DNA of 64,000 nt, taken from the NCBI GenBank assembly GCA_046734335.1, contig JBKPRA010000072.1:52884-116883 (forward strand), in the 5' to 3' direction. The position numbers and the translations under genes were made by a program. Under the pieces are notes generated by a model. That model was not told the DNA's origin and ran no database searches. It saw only the letters and a program-made list of their open reading frames with translations. Of the stretch, positions 1 to 7,776 are shown one piece after another. This DNA comes from DATBLE01 sp046734335 (GTDB lineage: Bacteria; Actinomycetota; Thermoleophilia; Gaiellales; Gaiellaceae). Each line of letters starts with the position of its first letter. Within the stretch, counting starts at the first letter, position 1.

Positions 1-1050
1 AACGCCTGTCACGAGCTCGGGATCGAGGTGCTGCCGCCGGACGTGAACGCATCCCAGGTCGACTTCGCCGTGGTCGAGGGCAAGATCCGCTTCGGCCTGA
101 ACGCGGTCAAGAACGTGGGCGAGGCAGCGTGCGTGGCGATCGTCACCGCCAGGGAGGCGGGCGGTCCCTTCGAGTCGATCTGGGACTTCACCGAGCGGGT
201 CGATCCGCAGATCGTCAACCGGCGGGCGCTCGAGTCGCTCGTTCGCTGCGGGGCGCTCGACTCCACCGGCGCCTCGCGCAAGGGGATGACGGAGGTGCTC
301 GACCAGGCGCTGTCGTGGGGCGGCAGCGAGCACGAGGCCCGCAGCTCCGGCCAGGGCTCGATCTTCGACCTGGTCGAGGAGGGCACCGAGCGTCCGCGCC
401 ACCACGCGCCGGTGCCGGCGGGCGAGTACGAGAAGGCCGAGCTGCTGCGGCTGGAGAAGGAAACGCTCGGTTTATGGATCAGCGAGCATCCGCTCGCCGA
501 TCTTGCCGGCGACCTCAAGCGGAAGTGTGATCGTTCGCTCGGTGATCTGGAGCGCTGCCGCGACGGCGAGATCGTCACCGTCGGCGGCATCGTCTCCTCG
601 GTCAAGCAGCTGACCACGAAGAAGGGCGACCCGATGGTGTTCCTGCGCCTCGACGATCTCTCCGGGAGCGCCGAGGCCGTGGTCTTCAACTCGGTCTACG
701 CCGCCTCCCGCGAGCTGTGCGAGGCCGACCGCGTGCTCGTCCTCAAGGGCCGGGTCGACCACAAGGAGGGCGAGTCGAAATTGATCGCGATCGAGGTCGC
801 CGAGTTCTCTGCCTACGTGCCGCCTGCCGAGGTGCGCCTCAAGGTCGACGCACGCAAGGCCCCGGCCGGCGTCCTGCGCGAGCTCGGACACGTCGTGCGC
901 GACTACCCGGGCGAGGCGAAGGTCGTGCTTGCACTCGACACCTCCGAAGGCCCGCGCACGCTCGAGTTCGGCCCGGAGTACCGTGTCGCGCCGGTGCCGG
1001 ACTTCTACGCCGAGGTCAAGGCGCTGCTCGGCGAAGCCGCCGTGTCGTGA
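1..1050 (+). CDS. dnaE: DNA polymerase III alpha subunit, C-terminal part (5' end outside window)
   Basis: The catalytic subunit of the replicative polymerase. Reading frame 1 is open from the first base, so the gene enters from the left and about 350 residues remain. The segment begins in the finger/helix-hairpin-helix region (GIEVLPPDVNAS, then FGLNAVKNVG, typical of bacterial DnaE) and continues through the OB-fold domain (IVTVGGIVSSVKQLTTKKGD, around residues 190-260) to the C-terminal tail. The catalytic PHP and palm domains lie outside the window. The stop is TGA at 1048-1050. A GTG at 28 is internal and not a real start. DnaE1 versus the error-prone DnaE2 paralogue cannot be settled from this end, but the full OB and tail region fits DnaE1. 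Confidence 0.93.
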   Translation, partial: NACHELGIEVLPPDVNASQVDFAVVEGKIRFGLNAVKNVGEAACVAIVTAREAGGPFESIWDFTERVDPQIVNRRALESLVRCGALDSTGASRKGMTEVLDQALSWGGSEHEARSSGQGSIFDLVEEGTERPRHHAPVPAGEYEKAELLRLEKETLGLWISEHPLADLAGDLKRKCDRSLGDLERCRDGEIVTVGGIVSSVKQLTTKKGDPMVFLRLDDLSGSAEAVVFNSVYAASRELCEADRVLVLKGRVDHKEGESKLIAIEVAEFSAYVPPAEVRLKVDARKAPAGVLRELGHVVRDYPGEAKVVLALDTSEGPRTLEFGPEYRVAPVPDFYAEVKALLGEAAVS

Positions 1051-1103
1051 CGCGGCCGGCCTGAGCGGGAACATCCTGGGCCCGGCAGGCGTAGAGCTAG
1101 GGC

Positions 1104-1778
1104 GTGCTCGCACTCGCTCTGACCGCCCTCGCGCTGGCGGCCCCGCTGCCCGACCTCGACCAGGCGGCGCCGTTCGGGGTCTCGGTCGTGCAACACGGGC
1201 GCCGGGCGCAGTTGGTCTTCGGGTCGGCGGTGGACAACGTCGGTCGTGGGCCGCTCGTCGTCGAGGCACATCGTGTCGGGGGCGAGATGCGGACCTGGCA
1301 GCTGATCGGCAAGCAGCGAGCCGCGCTGCCCGTCCGGCTCCGCTACGTCCACTCCGAGATGCATCAGCACTGGCACTTCCCGGGCTTCGAGCGTTACGAG
1401 CTACGCCGCGTCGACGGCAGCCTCGTCGGTCGCGATCGGAAGACCGGGTTCTGCCTCCGCGACGCCTACGAGACGCAAGCCCTGAACCGAGCGCCCGTGT
1501 GGACGAGCGAGTGCGCCCGAAACCGTCCGGGGGCCGCAGCAGTCCGCCAGGGAATCTCTCCGGGCTTCGGTGACGACTATGTCCCGCTGAAGGAGGGTCA
1601 GTCGATCGACGTCACGGGCCTAAGCGGCCGGTTCGTGCTCGTGCACCGCGCCAACCCGGACCGCGTGCTGCGTGAGCGTTCGTATGCGAACAACGCCGCC
1701 TCCGTGCTTCTCGAGCTGGCCGGCGGGCGCGGGACGATCCTCCGCCGTTGTCCCTCGAGCCCGGTGTGTGGAACCTGA
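1104..1778 (+). CDS. Secreted lysyl oxidase-like copper-binding protein
   Basis: 224 residues with a short hydrophobic N-terminal signal peptide (MLALALTALALAAPLPD), so probably exported. The core matches the lysyl oxidase family: the His-rich copper motif HQHWHF at about residues 87-92 followed by YELR, and the C-terminal GQSIDVTGLSGRFVLVHRAN / RSYANNAASV signature. Eukaryotic family members deaminate peptidyl lysine oxidatively using copper and a quinone cofactor; activity of the bacterial relatives is largely untested. The GTG start was chosen because it places the signal peptide at the N-terminus. It follows dnaE by 53 nt. Family assignment is firm from the motifs; enzyme activity is inference. 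Confidence 0.75.
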   Translation: MLALALTALALAAPLPDLDQAAPFGVSVVQHGRRAQLVFGSAVDNVGRGPLVVEAHRVGGEMRTWQLIGKQRAALPVRLRYVHSEMHQHWHFPGFERYELRRVDGSLVGRDRKTGFCLRDAYETQALNRAPVWTSECARNRPGAAAVRQGISPGFGDDYVPLKEGQSIDVTGLSGRFVLVHRANPDRVLRERSYANNAASVLLELAGGRGTILRRCPSSPVCGT

Positions 1779-1818
1779 TCCCCGCGGACGGTGTATACAG
1801 GCCGACCAAGGAGGAGAG

Positions 1819-2178
1819 GTGCGCAAGCTCAGCGTTCTTGCACTGCTCGCCGCTCTCGCGGCGGCGCCCGCCGCGACGGCGAAGGAGCGGAACATCACCA
1901 TGACCGCCGCGGACGTCGCGCCGAAGGCGGGCCAGCCCTGGACGGCCACGCTCAGCGTCGTCATCGACGGGGCGCCGGCGCCCGGCATCGGCCCGATGGT
2001 CCGGATCGTCAACCGAACCGGCAGAACCGTCTACATCGCGTCGAGGCGGACTGCGAAGGCAGGGATCTACCTCGCCCGGATCGTCTTCCCGACCGCCGGG
2101 TCGTGGCGGCTGATCGCGGTCGACCGCTACAGCGGCCGGGCCTACGAGTTCAAGCGCGTGACCGTGCGGGCAGCGTAG
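1819..2178 (+). CDS. Small secreted beta-rich protein, paralogue of the 4140-4523 product
   Basis: 119 residues with a clean signal peptide (MRKLSVLALLAALAAAPAATA) and a mature part of about 98 residues that looks like one immunoglobulin/FixH-like beta-sandwich (AGQPWTATLSVV ... ARIVFPTAGSWRLIAVDR). The GTG start was chosen over longer in-frame options because it follows a strong Shine-Dalgarno (AAGGAGGAG) and begins the signal peptide. The tail motif ARIVFPTAGSW recurs nearly identically in the product of 4140-4523, so the two are duplicates lying either side of the VOC gene and the sigma/anti-sigma pair. Function unknown; a periplasmic or cell-wall binding domain is likely. Confidence 0.7.
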   Translation: MRKLSVLALLAALAAAPAATAKERNITMTAADVAPKAGQPWTATLSVVIDGAPAPGIGPMVRIVNRTGRTVYIASRRTAKAGIYLARIVFPTAGSWRLIAVDRYSGRAYEFKRVTVRAA

Positions 2179-2257
2179 GCCGCCCCACATCTGATCTCAG
2201 CGTCTGCCTGGCCGAGCGGTTCGACCAGGCGGCGCGTGCTCTCCACCACGGCTCTGC

Positions 2258-2274
2258 GGCGGCGGAGCCGCCGT
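2258..2274. terminator. Hairpin between convergent genes
   Basis: Perfect 7-bp GC stem CGGCGGC/GCCGCCG with loop GGA, inside the 151-nt gap between the secreted-protein gene on + and the VOC gene on -. A second dyad CCTGG...CCAGG lies just upstream (about 2207-2229). There is no T-run on either side, so if it terminates transcription it is a non-canonical actinobacterial-type terminator. No gene is seen in this gap. Confidence 0.4.
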
Positions 2275-2329
2275 CGGCGCTCTTGGGGGGAGAGGCGCGT
2301 GTCGCGGCTGCCGTCTGTTCCTGCTCGGG

Positions 2330-2761
2330 CTAGTCGGCCAGGCCCTTCGCGCGCAGCTCATCGAGCGCGCGGTCGCGCTTCTCCAGCCCGCCGAGCCCCA
2401 TCCCCTCGAGGATCCGGTCCGTCTTCGTGAACTGGACGTCGCGGTAGTCGACCACCTGGACATGGTTCCCCCAGGGGTCGAGGAAGTCGTTGTCCCCGAG
2501 CAGCTCGGCGCCCGCCTCCCGTGCCGAGGCGAGCGCGACCTCCCGGTCGTCGACGACGAGGCCGAGATGCCGCGGGCCGTCCGGCGGCTGCTCCCTGCCC
2601 GCCGACAGAGCGATGAACTGGTCGCCCAGGTCGACGAACGCCATCGAGCTGCCGTGGCGCCCGCGCAGCGACATGTCGAAGATCCGGCCGTAGAAGGCGA
2701 GCGCTTCATCGAGGTCGCCGACCTCGAGCGCGACGTGATTGATGCCGACCGCGCGCGTCAT
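2330..2761 (-). CDS. VOC (glyoxalase/bleomycin-resistance) family protein
   Basis: 143 residues with one vicinal-oxygen-chelate fold: betas and helix beginning INHVALEVGDLDEALAFYGR (residues 7-26), a central RHLGLVVDD segment and DPWGNHVQVVDYRD near residue 100, giving the usual H/E-type metal ligand positions of the superfamily. VOC proteins range from lyases and dioxygenases to drug-binding proteins; the substrate cannot be told. A tail after residue 110 (FTKTDRILEGMGL) is family-typical for small actinobacterial members. The ATG is preceded by TAGCCT and a 6-nt gap, a leaderless-type start. Convergent with the gene on its left and divergent from the sigma factor gene on its right. Confidence 0.8.
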   Translation of the reverse strand: MTRAVGINHVALEVGDLDEALAFYGRIFDMSLRGRHGSSMAFVDLGDQFIALSAGREQPPDGPRHLGLVVDDREVALASAREAGAELLGDNDFLDPWGNHVQVVDYRDVQFTKTDRILEGMGLGGLEKRDRALDELRAKGLAD

Positions 2762-2849
2762 CGGGACAGGCTAGCCGCCTGCGGCTGTCAGCCGGCCGCG
2801 ACGTGCCCTTCTCCGGAACCGGCGCGCGCAGCTGGGTGTATATGCCCCA

Positions 2850-3410
2850 GTGGTGGGCCGGCCACAGGACGAGAAGGAGCTTGTCGCCCGTGCGCGGCGG
2901 GGCGACCACGACGCCTACGAGGAGCTCGTGCACGCATACCAGGGCATCGCCTTTCGCACTGCCTACGTCGTCGCCGGGAACGCCGGCGACGCCGAGGAGG
3001 CTGCCCAGGACGGGTTCGTCAAGGCGTACCGGGCTCTGTGGCGGTTTCGGCCGGGAGCGGAGTTCAAACCGTGGCTGCTGCGGATCGTCGCCAACGAGGC
3101 GCGCAACCGACGGCGCTCGGCGGGCCGCCGTGCGGCGCTGGCGCTGTTGGCGGCCCAGGAGCCTTCCGGGGAGGCGGCCCCCTCCCCGGAGGCGACTCTG
3201 CTCGGCGCCGAGCGCCGGGAGCAGCTGATCGTCGCGCTCAACCGGCTGAGCGAGCAGGACCGCGAGGCGATCGCCTGCCGCTACTTCCTCGACCTGTCGG
3301 AGGCCGAGACCGCCGCTGCACTCGGGGTTCGGCCAGGCACCGTCAAGTCGCGCCTTTCGCGGGCACTCGAGCGGCTACGCGCTGAGCTGGAGGAGGACGA
3401 GCAGCCGTGA
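2850..3410 (+). CDS. ECF-type RNA polymerase sigma factor
   Basis: 186 residues. Region sigma-2 occupies about residues 20-90 (AYEELVHAYQGIAFRTAYVV ... DAEEAAQDGFVKAYRALWRF) and sigma-4 about 125-180, ending in a helix-turn-helix (LSEAETAAALGVRPGTVKSR). It directs RNA polymerase to a small alternative regulon. The GTG start overlaps nothing upstream. It overlaps the next gene by 4 nt (GTGA), so the two are translationally coupled, the normal arrangement for a sigma factor and its membrane-bound antagonist. The linker between sigma-2 and sigma-4 is Ala/Arg rich. The ECF subgroup and target promoters cannot be deduced here; the flanking paralogous secreted proteins are candidate targets (inference). 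Confidence 0.9.
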   Translation: MVGRPQDEKELVARARRGDHDAYEELVHAYQGIAFRTAYVVAGNAGDAEEAAQDGFVKAYRALWRFRPGAEFKPWLLRIVANEARNRRRSAGRRAALALLAAQEPSGEAAPSPEATLLGAERREQLIVALNRLSEQDREAIACRYFLDLSEAETAAALGVRPGTVKSRLSRALERLRAELEEDEQP

Positions 3411-4090
3411 CCGAGCGCGAGCTGAGAGCACTGGCGACGTTCGTCGATCTCCCGGATGAGCGTGAGCTCGCTCCGGCCGTCCGCGCGCGCCTGCGTGGCC
3501 GTCCCCGGCGGCGGCTCGCCACGGTGGTCGTCATCGCCGCGCTGCTCGCCGCCGTTGCGGTCGCGTTCGCGGTCCCACCTGCGCGCTCTTCGATCCTTCG
3601 TTTCTTCCACCTTCAGGGCACCGCCATCGAATACGTCGACCGCCTGCCCGACGTCCGGACTGCTCCGCTCGACCTCGGCGTCCCGATCGCGCCGGCCGAC
3701 GCGGAGCGCACCGCAGGCTTCCGGCCGCTCGCCTCGGACCTGCTCGGTCGGCCGGACGAGGTCACGTGGGACGGGGGATTCCTCTGGTACCGCTACGGCC
3801 GCACGCGCCTGCTCGTGTCACAGTTTCGAGCCCGTGAGCGCATCGACCTCGTCAAGAAGGTCGTCGAGCGCAACACGATCATCACGCCGGTCACGGTTCA
3901 CGGCGAGCCCGGCTACTTCATCACCGGCGGCACGCACTTCGTCTACCTGGCGCCGGACGGCATCGTCCGGGAGGAGCCGGTCCGCCTCCGGCGGCAGGTC
4001 CTGCTCTGGCAGCACGGCCCGCTGACGATCAGACTGGAGGGCGACCTGACGATCCGGCAGGCGCTCAGGATCGCCCGCTCCTTCCGATGA
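3407..4090 (+). CDS. Membrane-anchored putative anti-sigma factor
   Basis: 227 residues: a short cytoplasmic N-terminus of about 35 residues, one transmembrane helix (LATVVVIAALLAAVAVAFAV, about residues 37-56), then an extracytoplasmic domain of about 165 residues. The start codon sits inside the stop of the sigma-factor gene, and this coupling is the main reason for the call. The N-terminal region is too short for a complete zinc anti-sigma (HxxxCxxC) motif and none is visible, so this would be a non-ZAS type. The extracytoplasmic part (GEPGYFITGGTHFVYLAPDG) resembles DUF4367-like sensor domains. It might alternatively be a sigma-dependent membrane protein without anti-sigma activity. Confidence 0.6.
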   Translation: MTERELRALATFVDLPDERELAPAVRARLRGRPRRRLATVVVIAALLAAVAVAFAVPPARSSILRFFHLQGTAIEYVDRLPDVRTAPLDLGVPIAPADAERTAGFRPLASDLLGRPDEVTWDGGFLWYRYGRTRLLVSQFRARERIDLVKKVVERNTIITPVTVHGEPGYFITGGTHFVYLAPDGIVREEPVRLRRQVLLWQHGPLTIRLEGDLTIRQALRIARSFR

Positions 4091-4139
4091 TCGGAACCCT
4101 CCGGCCCAGCGTGGTGTAGAACGCGAAAGGGAGGTCGAC

Positions 4140-4523
4140 GTGAAGAAGGCACTGCTCGTCGCGGCCACGGTGGCCGCCGTCGTTCCGGCCGCGGCGGTGG
4201 CCAAGGAACCGATCGGCTCCGCGAGGGTGCTGTTCACGCCGGTTCCGCACGGAATTCACGCAGGGGAACCCTGGAACGTCCGGTTCCGGTTCTTCTCCCA
4301 CGACAGGACGGCTTGGCGGATCAGCGGCCTCTATCCGCAGGTCCGGATCCGGAACCCGGCCACCGGCAAGAGCCGCGTCTTCGGCGTCGTCCAGCGGGAC
4401 TCGACCTACTATGCGGCCCGCGTCGTGTTCCCCACCGCCGGCTCCTGGACGGTCACCTTTCGGTACGACACGAGAGGCGCTGCCATGGGGACGAGACGCC
4501 TCGTCACCGTCTCCGTCCGGTAG
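4140..4523 (+). CDS. Small secreted beta-rich protein, paralogue of the 1819-2178 product
   Basis: 127 residues, signal peptide MKKALLVAATVAAVVPAAAVA followed by a mature domain of about 106 residues. The segment ARVVFPTAGSWTVTFRYD matches ARIVFPTAGSWRLIAVDR of the other copy, and both share the Ala-Gly-(Q/E)-Pro-Trp opening strand; the rest has diverged. The GTG start follows a good Shine-Dalgarno (AAGGGAGG). It lies 49 nt after the anti-sigma-like gene, so it could belong to the same transcript and the sigma factor's regulon. Function unknown; a single extracytoplasmic beta-sandwich is the most that can be said. Confidence 0.7.
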   Translation: MKKALLVAATVAAVVPAAAVAKEPIGSARVLFTPVPHGIHAGEPWNVRFRFFSHDRTAWRISGLYPQVRIRNPATGKSRVFGVVQRDSTYYAARVVFPTAGSWTVTFRYDTRGAAMGTRRLVTVSVR

Positions 4524-4658
4524 CCGAGGCAGCGGGGGCCACCAGGCCGCCGTGGCGACGACCGATGGGTACACCCTGCCCGGCGAATAGGACGTCTGGC
4601 CCTAATCCATTTCCGGTTCGCGGCCGAAGTACCGGGTACATGGCACCCGAGGAAACCG

Positions 4659-4862
4659 ATGTCAGCTGCTGAGCTCGATATCCAGGTCGAGACCGAGGCC
4701 GAGCGGATCGAACGCTGGCGCGCGGCGGAGCTCGAGCGGGCAGGCTACGACCCCGTCGACGCCGGCGAGCTGGCGGCCCGCCACGACGTCGACCTGCATC
4801 TCGCGGTCGAGCTGCTCGAGCGGGGCTGTCCGCCCGACACCGCGCTCCGCATTCTCCTCTAG
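4659..4862 (+). CDS. Small acidic hypothetical protein
   Basis: 67 residues, rich in Glu, Asp and Ala, predicted mostly helical (TEAERIERWRAAELERAGYD ... ARHDVDLHLAVELLERGCP). No signal peptide or transmembrane segment. It has a plausible Shine-Dalgarno (GAGGAAACCG before the ATG) and codon use like its neighbours. The 135-nt gap before it shows short dyads (GTACC/GGTAC type) but no recognisable element. I do not recognise the family; such short proteins with an xxYDPxxAxxLAxRxDVDLHxA pattern look like conserved actinobacterial orphans. Function unknown. Confidence 0.55.
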   Translation: MSAAELDIQVETEAERIERWRAAELERAGYDPVDAGELAARHDVDLHLAVELLERGCPPDTALRILL

Positions 4863-4905
4863 TTCTCGCTAGCGGAGGTCCGGCGGTGCGGGCAGAATCC
4901 TGCCG

Positions 4906-5793
4906 GTGCCGATCGTCGCCTCGATCCCTTCGCCGTCGAGCGGCGTCGTCGACATCGGTCCGCTGCACATCCACATGTACGGGCTCATGCTGCTCGTCGC
5001 GATCGCGGCGTGCGTGGGGCTCACCGGCATCCGCTGGACCAAGCTCGGCGGCGACTGGGACCTCGTCCTGCGCGTCGCCGTCTGGGGGGTCGCCTTCGGG
5101 ATCGTCGGCGCGCGCGTCTACCACGACATCACCAGCTGGAACGAGGTGCCCGACCACTGGTGGGGGGCCTTCGCCGTCTGGCAGGGCGGACTCGGTGTCT
5201 GGGGCGGGATCCTCTTCGGCTGCGTCGCGGGGGCGGTCGTCATCCACCGCTCGGGCGAGAGCGTCCGTCTGTTCGCCGACGCGGTCGCGCCCGGTCTGCT
5301 GATCGCCCAGGGCATCGGACGCTGGGGCAACTGGTTCAACCAGGAGCTGTACGGCAAGCCGACGAACCTGCCCTGGGGACTGGAGATCGACGAGCGGCAC
5401 CGGCTGCCGCAGTACGTGCTGTCGGACACCTTCCACCCGACCTTCCTGTACGAGTTCCTCTACGACCTGGGCATGGCGGGCGTGCTGATCCTGATCGGCT
5501 GGCGGTTCCGGATCAAGCCGCCCGGCCTCTTCGCGCTCTACGTGGCCTTCTACACCTTCGGCCGCACGTTCGAGGAGCTGCTGCGGGTCGATCCCTCGCA
5601 CCACTTCCTAGGCGAACGTCTCAACTTCTGGGTGTCGGCGGTCATGTGCGTCTGCGCGGTCGCGTTCTTCGTCTGGTGGCAGTTCTTCCACGAGAGCGGT
5701 GAGCCGACGGTGAAGCGTAAGGCGAAGCCCCGCGAGGTGCCGAAGGGCCCGGCGATGGCCGTCCCCAAGGGCCGCGTCCGCCCGCGCCGCTAG
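4906..5793 (+). CDS. lgt: Prolipoprotein diacylglyceryl transferase
   Basis: 295 residues, polytopic membrane enzyme that moves diacylglycerol from phosphatidylglycerol to the lipobox cysteine of prolipoproteins. The family signature GRWGNWFNQELYG is present at about residues 138-150, preceded by HIHMYGLMLL and the conserved GARVYHDI region. Seven hydrophobic segments are visible, with a basic Pro/Lys/Arg-rich cytoplasmic tail of about 35 residues (KRKAKPREVPKG) longer than in E. coli. The GTG start has no Shine-Dalgarno; CAGAAT lies 7 nt upstream. A lipoprotein substrate occurs in the window: EfeO, with an LAGC lipobox. Confidence 0.95.
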   Translation: MPIVASIPSPSSGVVDIGPLHIHMYGLMLLVAIAACVGLTGIRWTKLGGDWDLVLRVAVWGVAFGIVGARVYHDITSWNEVPDHWWGAFAVWQGGLGVWGGILFGCVAGAVVIHRSGESVRLFADAVAPGLLIAQGIGRWGNWFNQELYGKPTNLPWGLEIDERHRLPQYVLSDTFHPTFLYEFLYDLGMAGVLILIGWRFRIKPPGLFALYVAFYTFGRTFEELLRVDPSHHFLGERLNFWVSAVMCVCAVAFFVWWQFFHESGEPTVKRKAKPREVPKGPAMAVPKGRVRPRR

Positions 5794-5802
5794 CCTCGGC
5801 GC

Positions 5803-6570
5803 GTGCACGTCCGGGAGCTGGAGCTTGACCTCGACGCATTCGAGGGGCCGTTCGACCTGCTGCTTACCCTCGTCCTGCGCGAGGAGCTCGAGCCGCGCGA
5901 TGTCGACGTCGCCGACGTCGTGGTCACGTTCGTCGAACGTCTCGCCGAACGAGAGCGGCTCGACCTCGACGCGTGCGGCGAGTTCCTCGTGCTGGTGGGG
6001 GCGCTGCTGGAGCTGAAGGCGCGCGAGCTCTTCCCGGAGGAACAGGTCGAGCTCGCCGACCTCGACCCGGAGGAGGCGGCGGAGGAGCTGGCCCGGCGGC
6101 TGGAGGAGTTTCGCCGGATCAAGGAGGCGGCGGGGTGGCTGCTCCAGCGGCTTGAGGCCGAGAACGACCGCTACTTCCGCATCGGCCCGGCCCCGCTGAC
6201 ACCGCGGGCCGAACCAAGCATCGCGCCGCAGCAACCGGAGGCGCTCGCGGCGGCGCTGCGCGGGCTGGCGGTGGAGCCTCTGGACGTCTCGCTCGGCCAC
6301 ATGGGGCTCCGCTTCCCGCCGGTCGTCCAGTTCCTCGAGCGCTTCCGGGCGGTGCTGCGCCGCCGCCGCCGCTTCGACTTCGACCAGGAGGCGGCGGAGC
6401 TGACCCGGCTCGAGCAGGCGGTCGCCTTCCTCGCGCTGCTGGAGCTGCGCAAGGCCGGCGAGATTCGCATCGAGCAAGCCGCGCCCTTCGCGCCGATTCG
6501 CGTCCACAAGGCAGGAACCCTGGCCGACATCGAGGAAGGAGACAGCTCGTGGAACGTCCGCTCCGCCTAG
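5803..6570 (+). CDS. scpA: Segregation and condensation protein A
   Basis: 255 residues, the kleisin that bridges the two SMC heads in the bacterial condensin. The N-terminal FEGPFDLLLTLVLREELEPR (residues 14-33) is the ScpA hallmark that binds SMC, and LVLVGALLELKARELFPEE follows. The C-terminal winged-helix region (EQAVAFLALLELRKAGEIRI) binds the other SMC head. The GTG start is preceded by TAGCCT (5791-5796) and a 6-nt gap; the TAG is also the stop codon of lgt. The 3' end overlaps scpB by 22 nt. Its SMC partner is encoded 44 kb downstream in this window and is unusually short. Confidence 0.93.
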   Translation: MHVRELELDLDAFEGPFDLLLTLVLREELEPRDVDVADVVVTFVERLAERERLDLDACGEFLVLVGALLELKARELFPEEQVELADLDPEEAAEELARRLEEFRRIKEAAGWLLQRLEAENDRYFRIGPAPLTPRAEPSIAPQQPEALAAALRGLAVEPLDVSLGHMGLRFPPVVQFLERFRAVLRRRRRFDFDQEAAELTRLEQAVAFLALLELRKAGEIRIEQAAPFAPIRVHKAGTLADIEEGDSSWNVRSA

Positions 6571-7145
6571 TCACCACCAGCCCGGTCGACGAGCTGGCCC
6601 GCACGCTGGAGGCGCTGCTCGTCGTCGCCTCCCAGCCTCTAACGGCGGAAGATCTCGCCGTTGCCGCTGACGACGACCTCGGCCGGGTCGACCAGGCGCT
6701 CGAGGTCCTCGGCGAGCGCTTCGCAGAGGGCAGGAGCGGGATCGTCCTCGAGCACGTGGCCGGCGGCTACGCGTTTCGCGCGTCACGGGCGGCGGCGGAG
6801 GCGTGCGCACGACTCTTCGAGCGTCCGGTCGAGCGCGGCCTGTCACAGGCGGCCTTCGAGACGCTGGCCGTGATCGCGTACCTGGGGCCGTGCAGCCGGC
6901 CGGACATCGCACGGATCCGCGGTGTGGCCGCCGACTCGGTCGTCGCCGGCCTCGTCGAGCGCGGCCTGATCTCGGAGTCCGGCCGCGACGAAGGCGGCGC
7001 CGTCCGCTACCGGACCACGCCGATGTTCGAGCGAGTCTTCGGCCTCGAGAGCCTCTCGGCGCTGCCGCGGCTGGACGACCTCGGCGGCACCGCGGACGAG
7101 ATCCGCGACCGCCTCGAGGCGCTGGCAGAGCGCCGCCCGGCCTAG
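6549..7145 (+). CDS. scpB: Segregation and condensation protein B
   Basis: 198 residues, the winged-helix dimer that wraps the central part of ScpA in the SMC-ScpAB complex. Two wHTH domains are seen: LARTLEALLVVASQPLTAED (residues 16-35) and the highly conserved LSQAAFETLAVIAYLGPCSR (about residues 98-117), which matches the LSxAAlETLaiIAY hallmark, followed by RPDIARIRGV and LVERGLISE. The ATG lies within scpA, giving a 22-nt overlap and so coupled synthesis of the two partners. The C-terminus (LGGTADEIRDRLEALAERRP) is short compared with Gram-positive versions. Confidence 0.93.
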   Translation: MERPLRLVTTSPVDELARTLEALLVVASQPLTAEDLAVAADDDLGRVDQALEVLGERFAEGRSGIVLEHVAGGYAFRASRAAAEACARLFERPVERGLSQAAFETLAVIAYLGPCSRPDIARIRGVAADSVVAGLVERGLISESGRDEGGAVRYRTTPMFERVFGLESLSALPRLDDLGGTADEIRDRLEALAERRPA

Positions 7146-7212
7146 CCGCCGATCTGCTCCTCCCGGAAACCCGGCCGTCCGGGGGGCCGTGCCTGGCACT
7201 GTTAGGACGTCA

Positions 7213-7773
7213 ATGGATGCAACGGACGAGACCTTTTACCGCGATGTCGTCGAGCGCTCGCACGAGCGGCCGGTCGTGGTCGACTTCTGGGCCGAATGGT
7301 GCGGGCCGTGCAAGACACTGGCGCCGGTACTCGAACGGGAAGTCGGGGAACGGCCCGGACTGGAGCTGGTCAAGGTCGACGTAGACGCCAACCAGGCGCT
7401 CGCGTCGCACTACGCGATCAGCAGCATTCCGGCCGTCAAGGCTTTCCGGAACGGTCAGGTGGTCGCCGAGCTGACCGGCGCGCAACCGCAGCAGACGGTG
7501 GAGGCGTTCCTGGACGGCCTGCTCGGGCCGCCCCCTGGCGAACGACTCCTCGACGAGCTACGTGAGCGGACGGGCTACGAGGACGCGGTCGCCGCGCTCG
7601 AGGCCGGCGACCACGAGCGGGTCCTCGACCTGCTGCTTGCACGTGCGGAGGCGGCCGAGTCCGTCGCCCGCGACGAGATCCGCCATTTCATGGTCGTCGT
7701 CTTCGAGGAGCTCGGCCAGGACCACCCGCTCAGCACGAAGTACCGGCGGCGGCTGGCCGCGATCCTGTATTGA
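7213..7773 (+). CDS. Thioredoxin-fold protein with C-terminal helical extension (YbbN/CnoX-like)
   Basis: 186 residues from the ATG at 7213. A thioredoxin domain (about residues 1-105) carries the redox motif WCGPC at residues 29-33 within VVDFWAEWCGPCKTLAPV and the cis-Pro segment SSIPAVKAFRNG. The C-terminal 80 residues (LLDELRERTGYEDAVAALEA ... ELGQDHPLSTKYRRRLAAIL) are a shortened version of the TPR tail of YbbN/CnoX co-chaperones, which protect chlorine-damaged proteins. An upstream in-frame GTG at 7189 adds eight residues outside the fold, so the ATG is preferred. The role, either general disulfide reductase or chaperedoxin, is inferred from architecture only. Confidence 0.82.
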   Translation: MDATDETFYRDVVERSHERPVVVDFWAEWCGPCKTLAPVLEREVGERPGLELVKVDVDANQALASHYAISSIPAVKAFRNGQVVAELTGAQPQQTVEAFLDGLLGPPPGERLLDELRERTGYEDAVAALEAGDHERVLDLLLARAEAAESVARDEIRHFMVVVFEELGQDHPLSTKYRRRLAAILY

Positions 7774-7776
7774 GCC

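Noticed and set aside
2205..2290. tRNA-like D-arm sequence (TGGCCGAGCGGTTCGACCAGG)
   Set aside because: It recalls the D-arm of Ser/Leu tRNAs, but there is no acceptor stem, no anticodon stem of the right kind, and no GGTTCGAATCC-type T-arm at a suitable distance. Probably a coincidence inside an intergenic hairpin.
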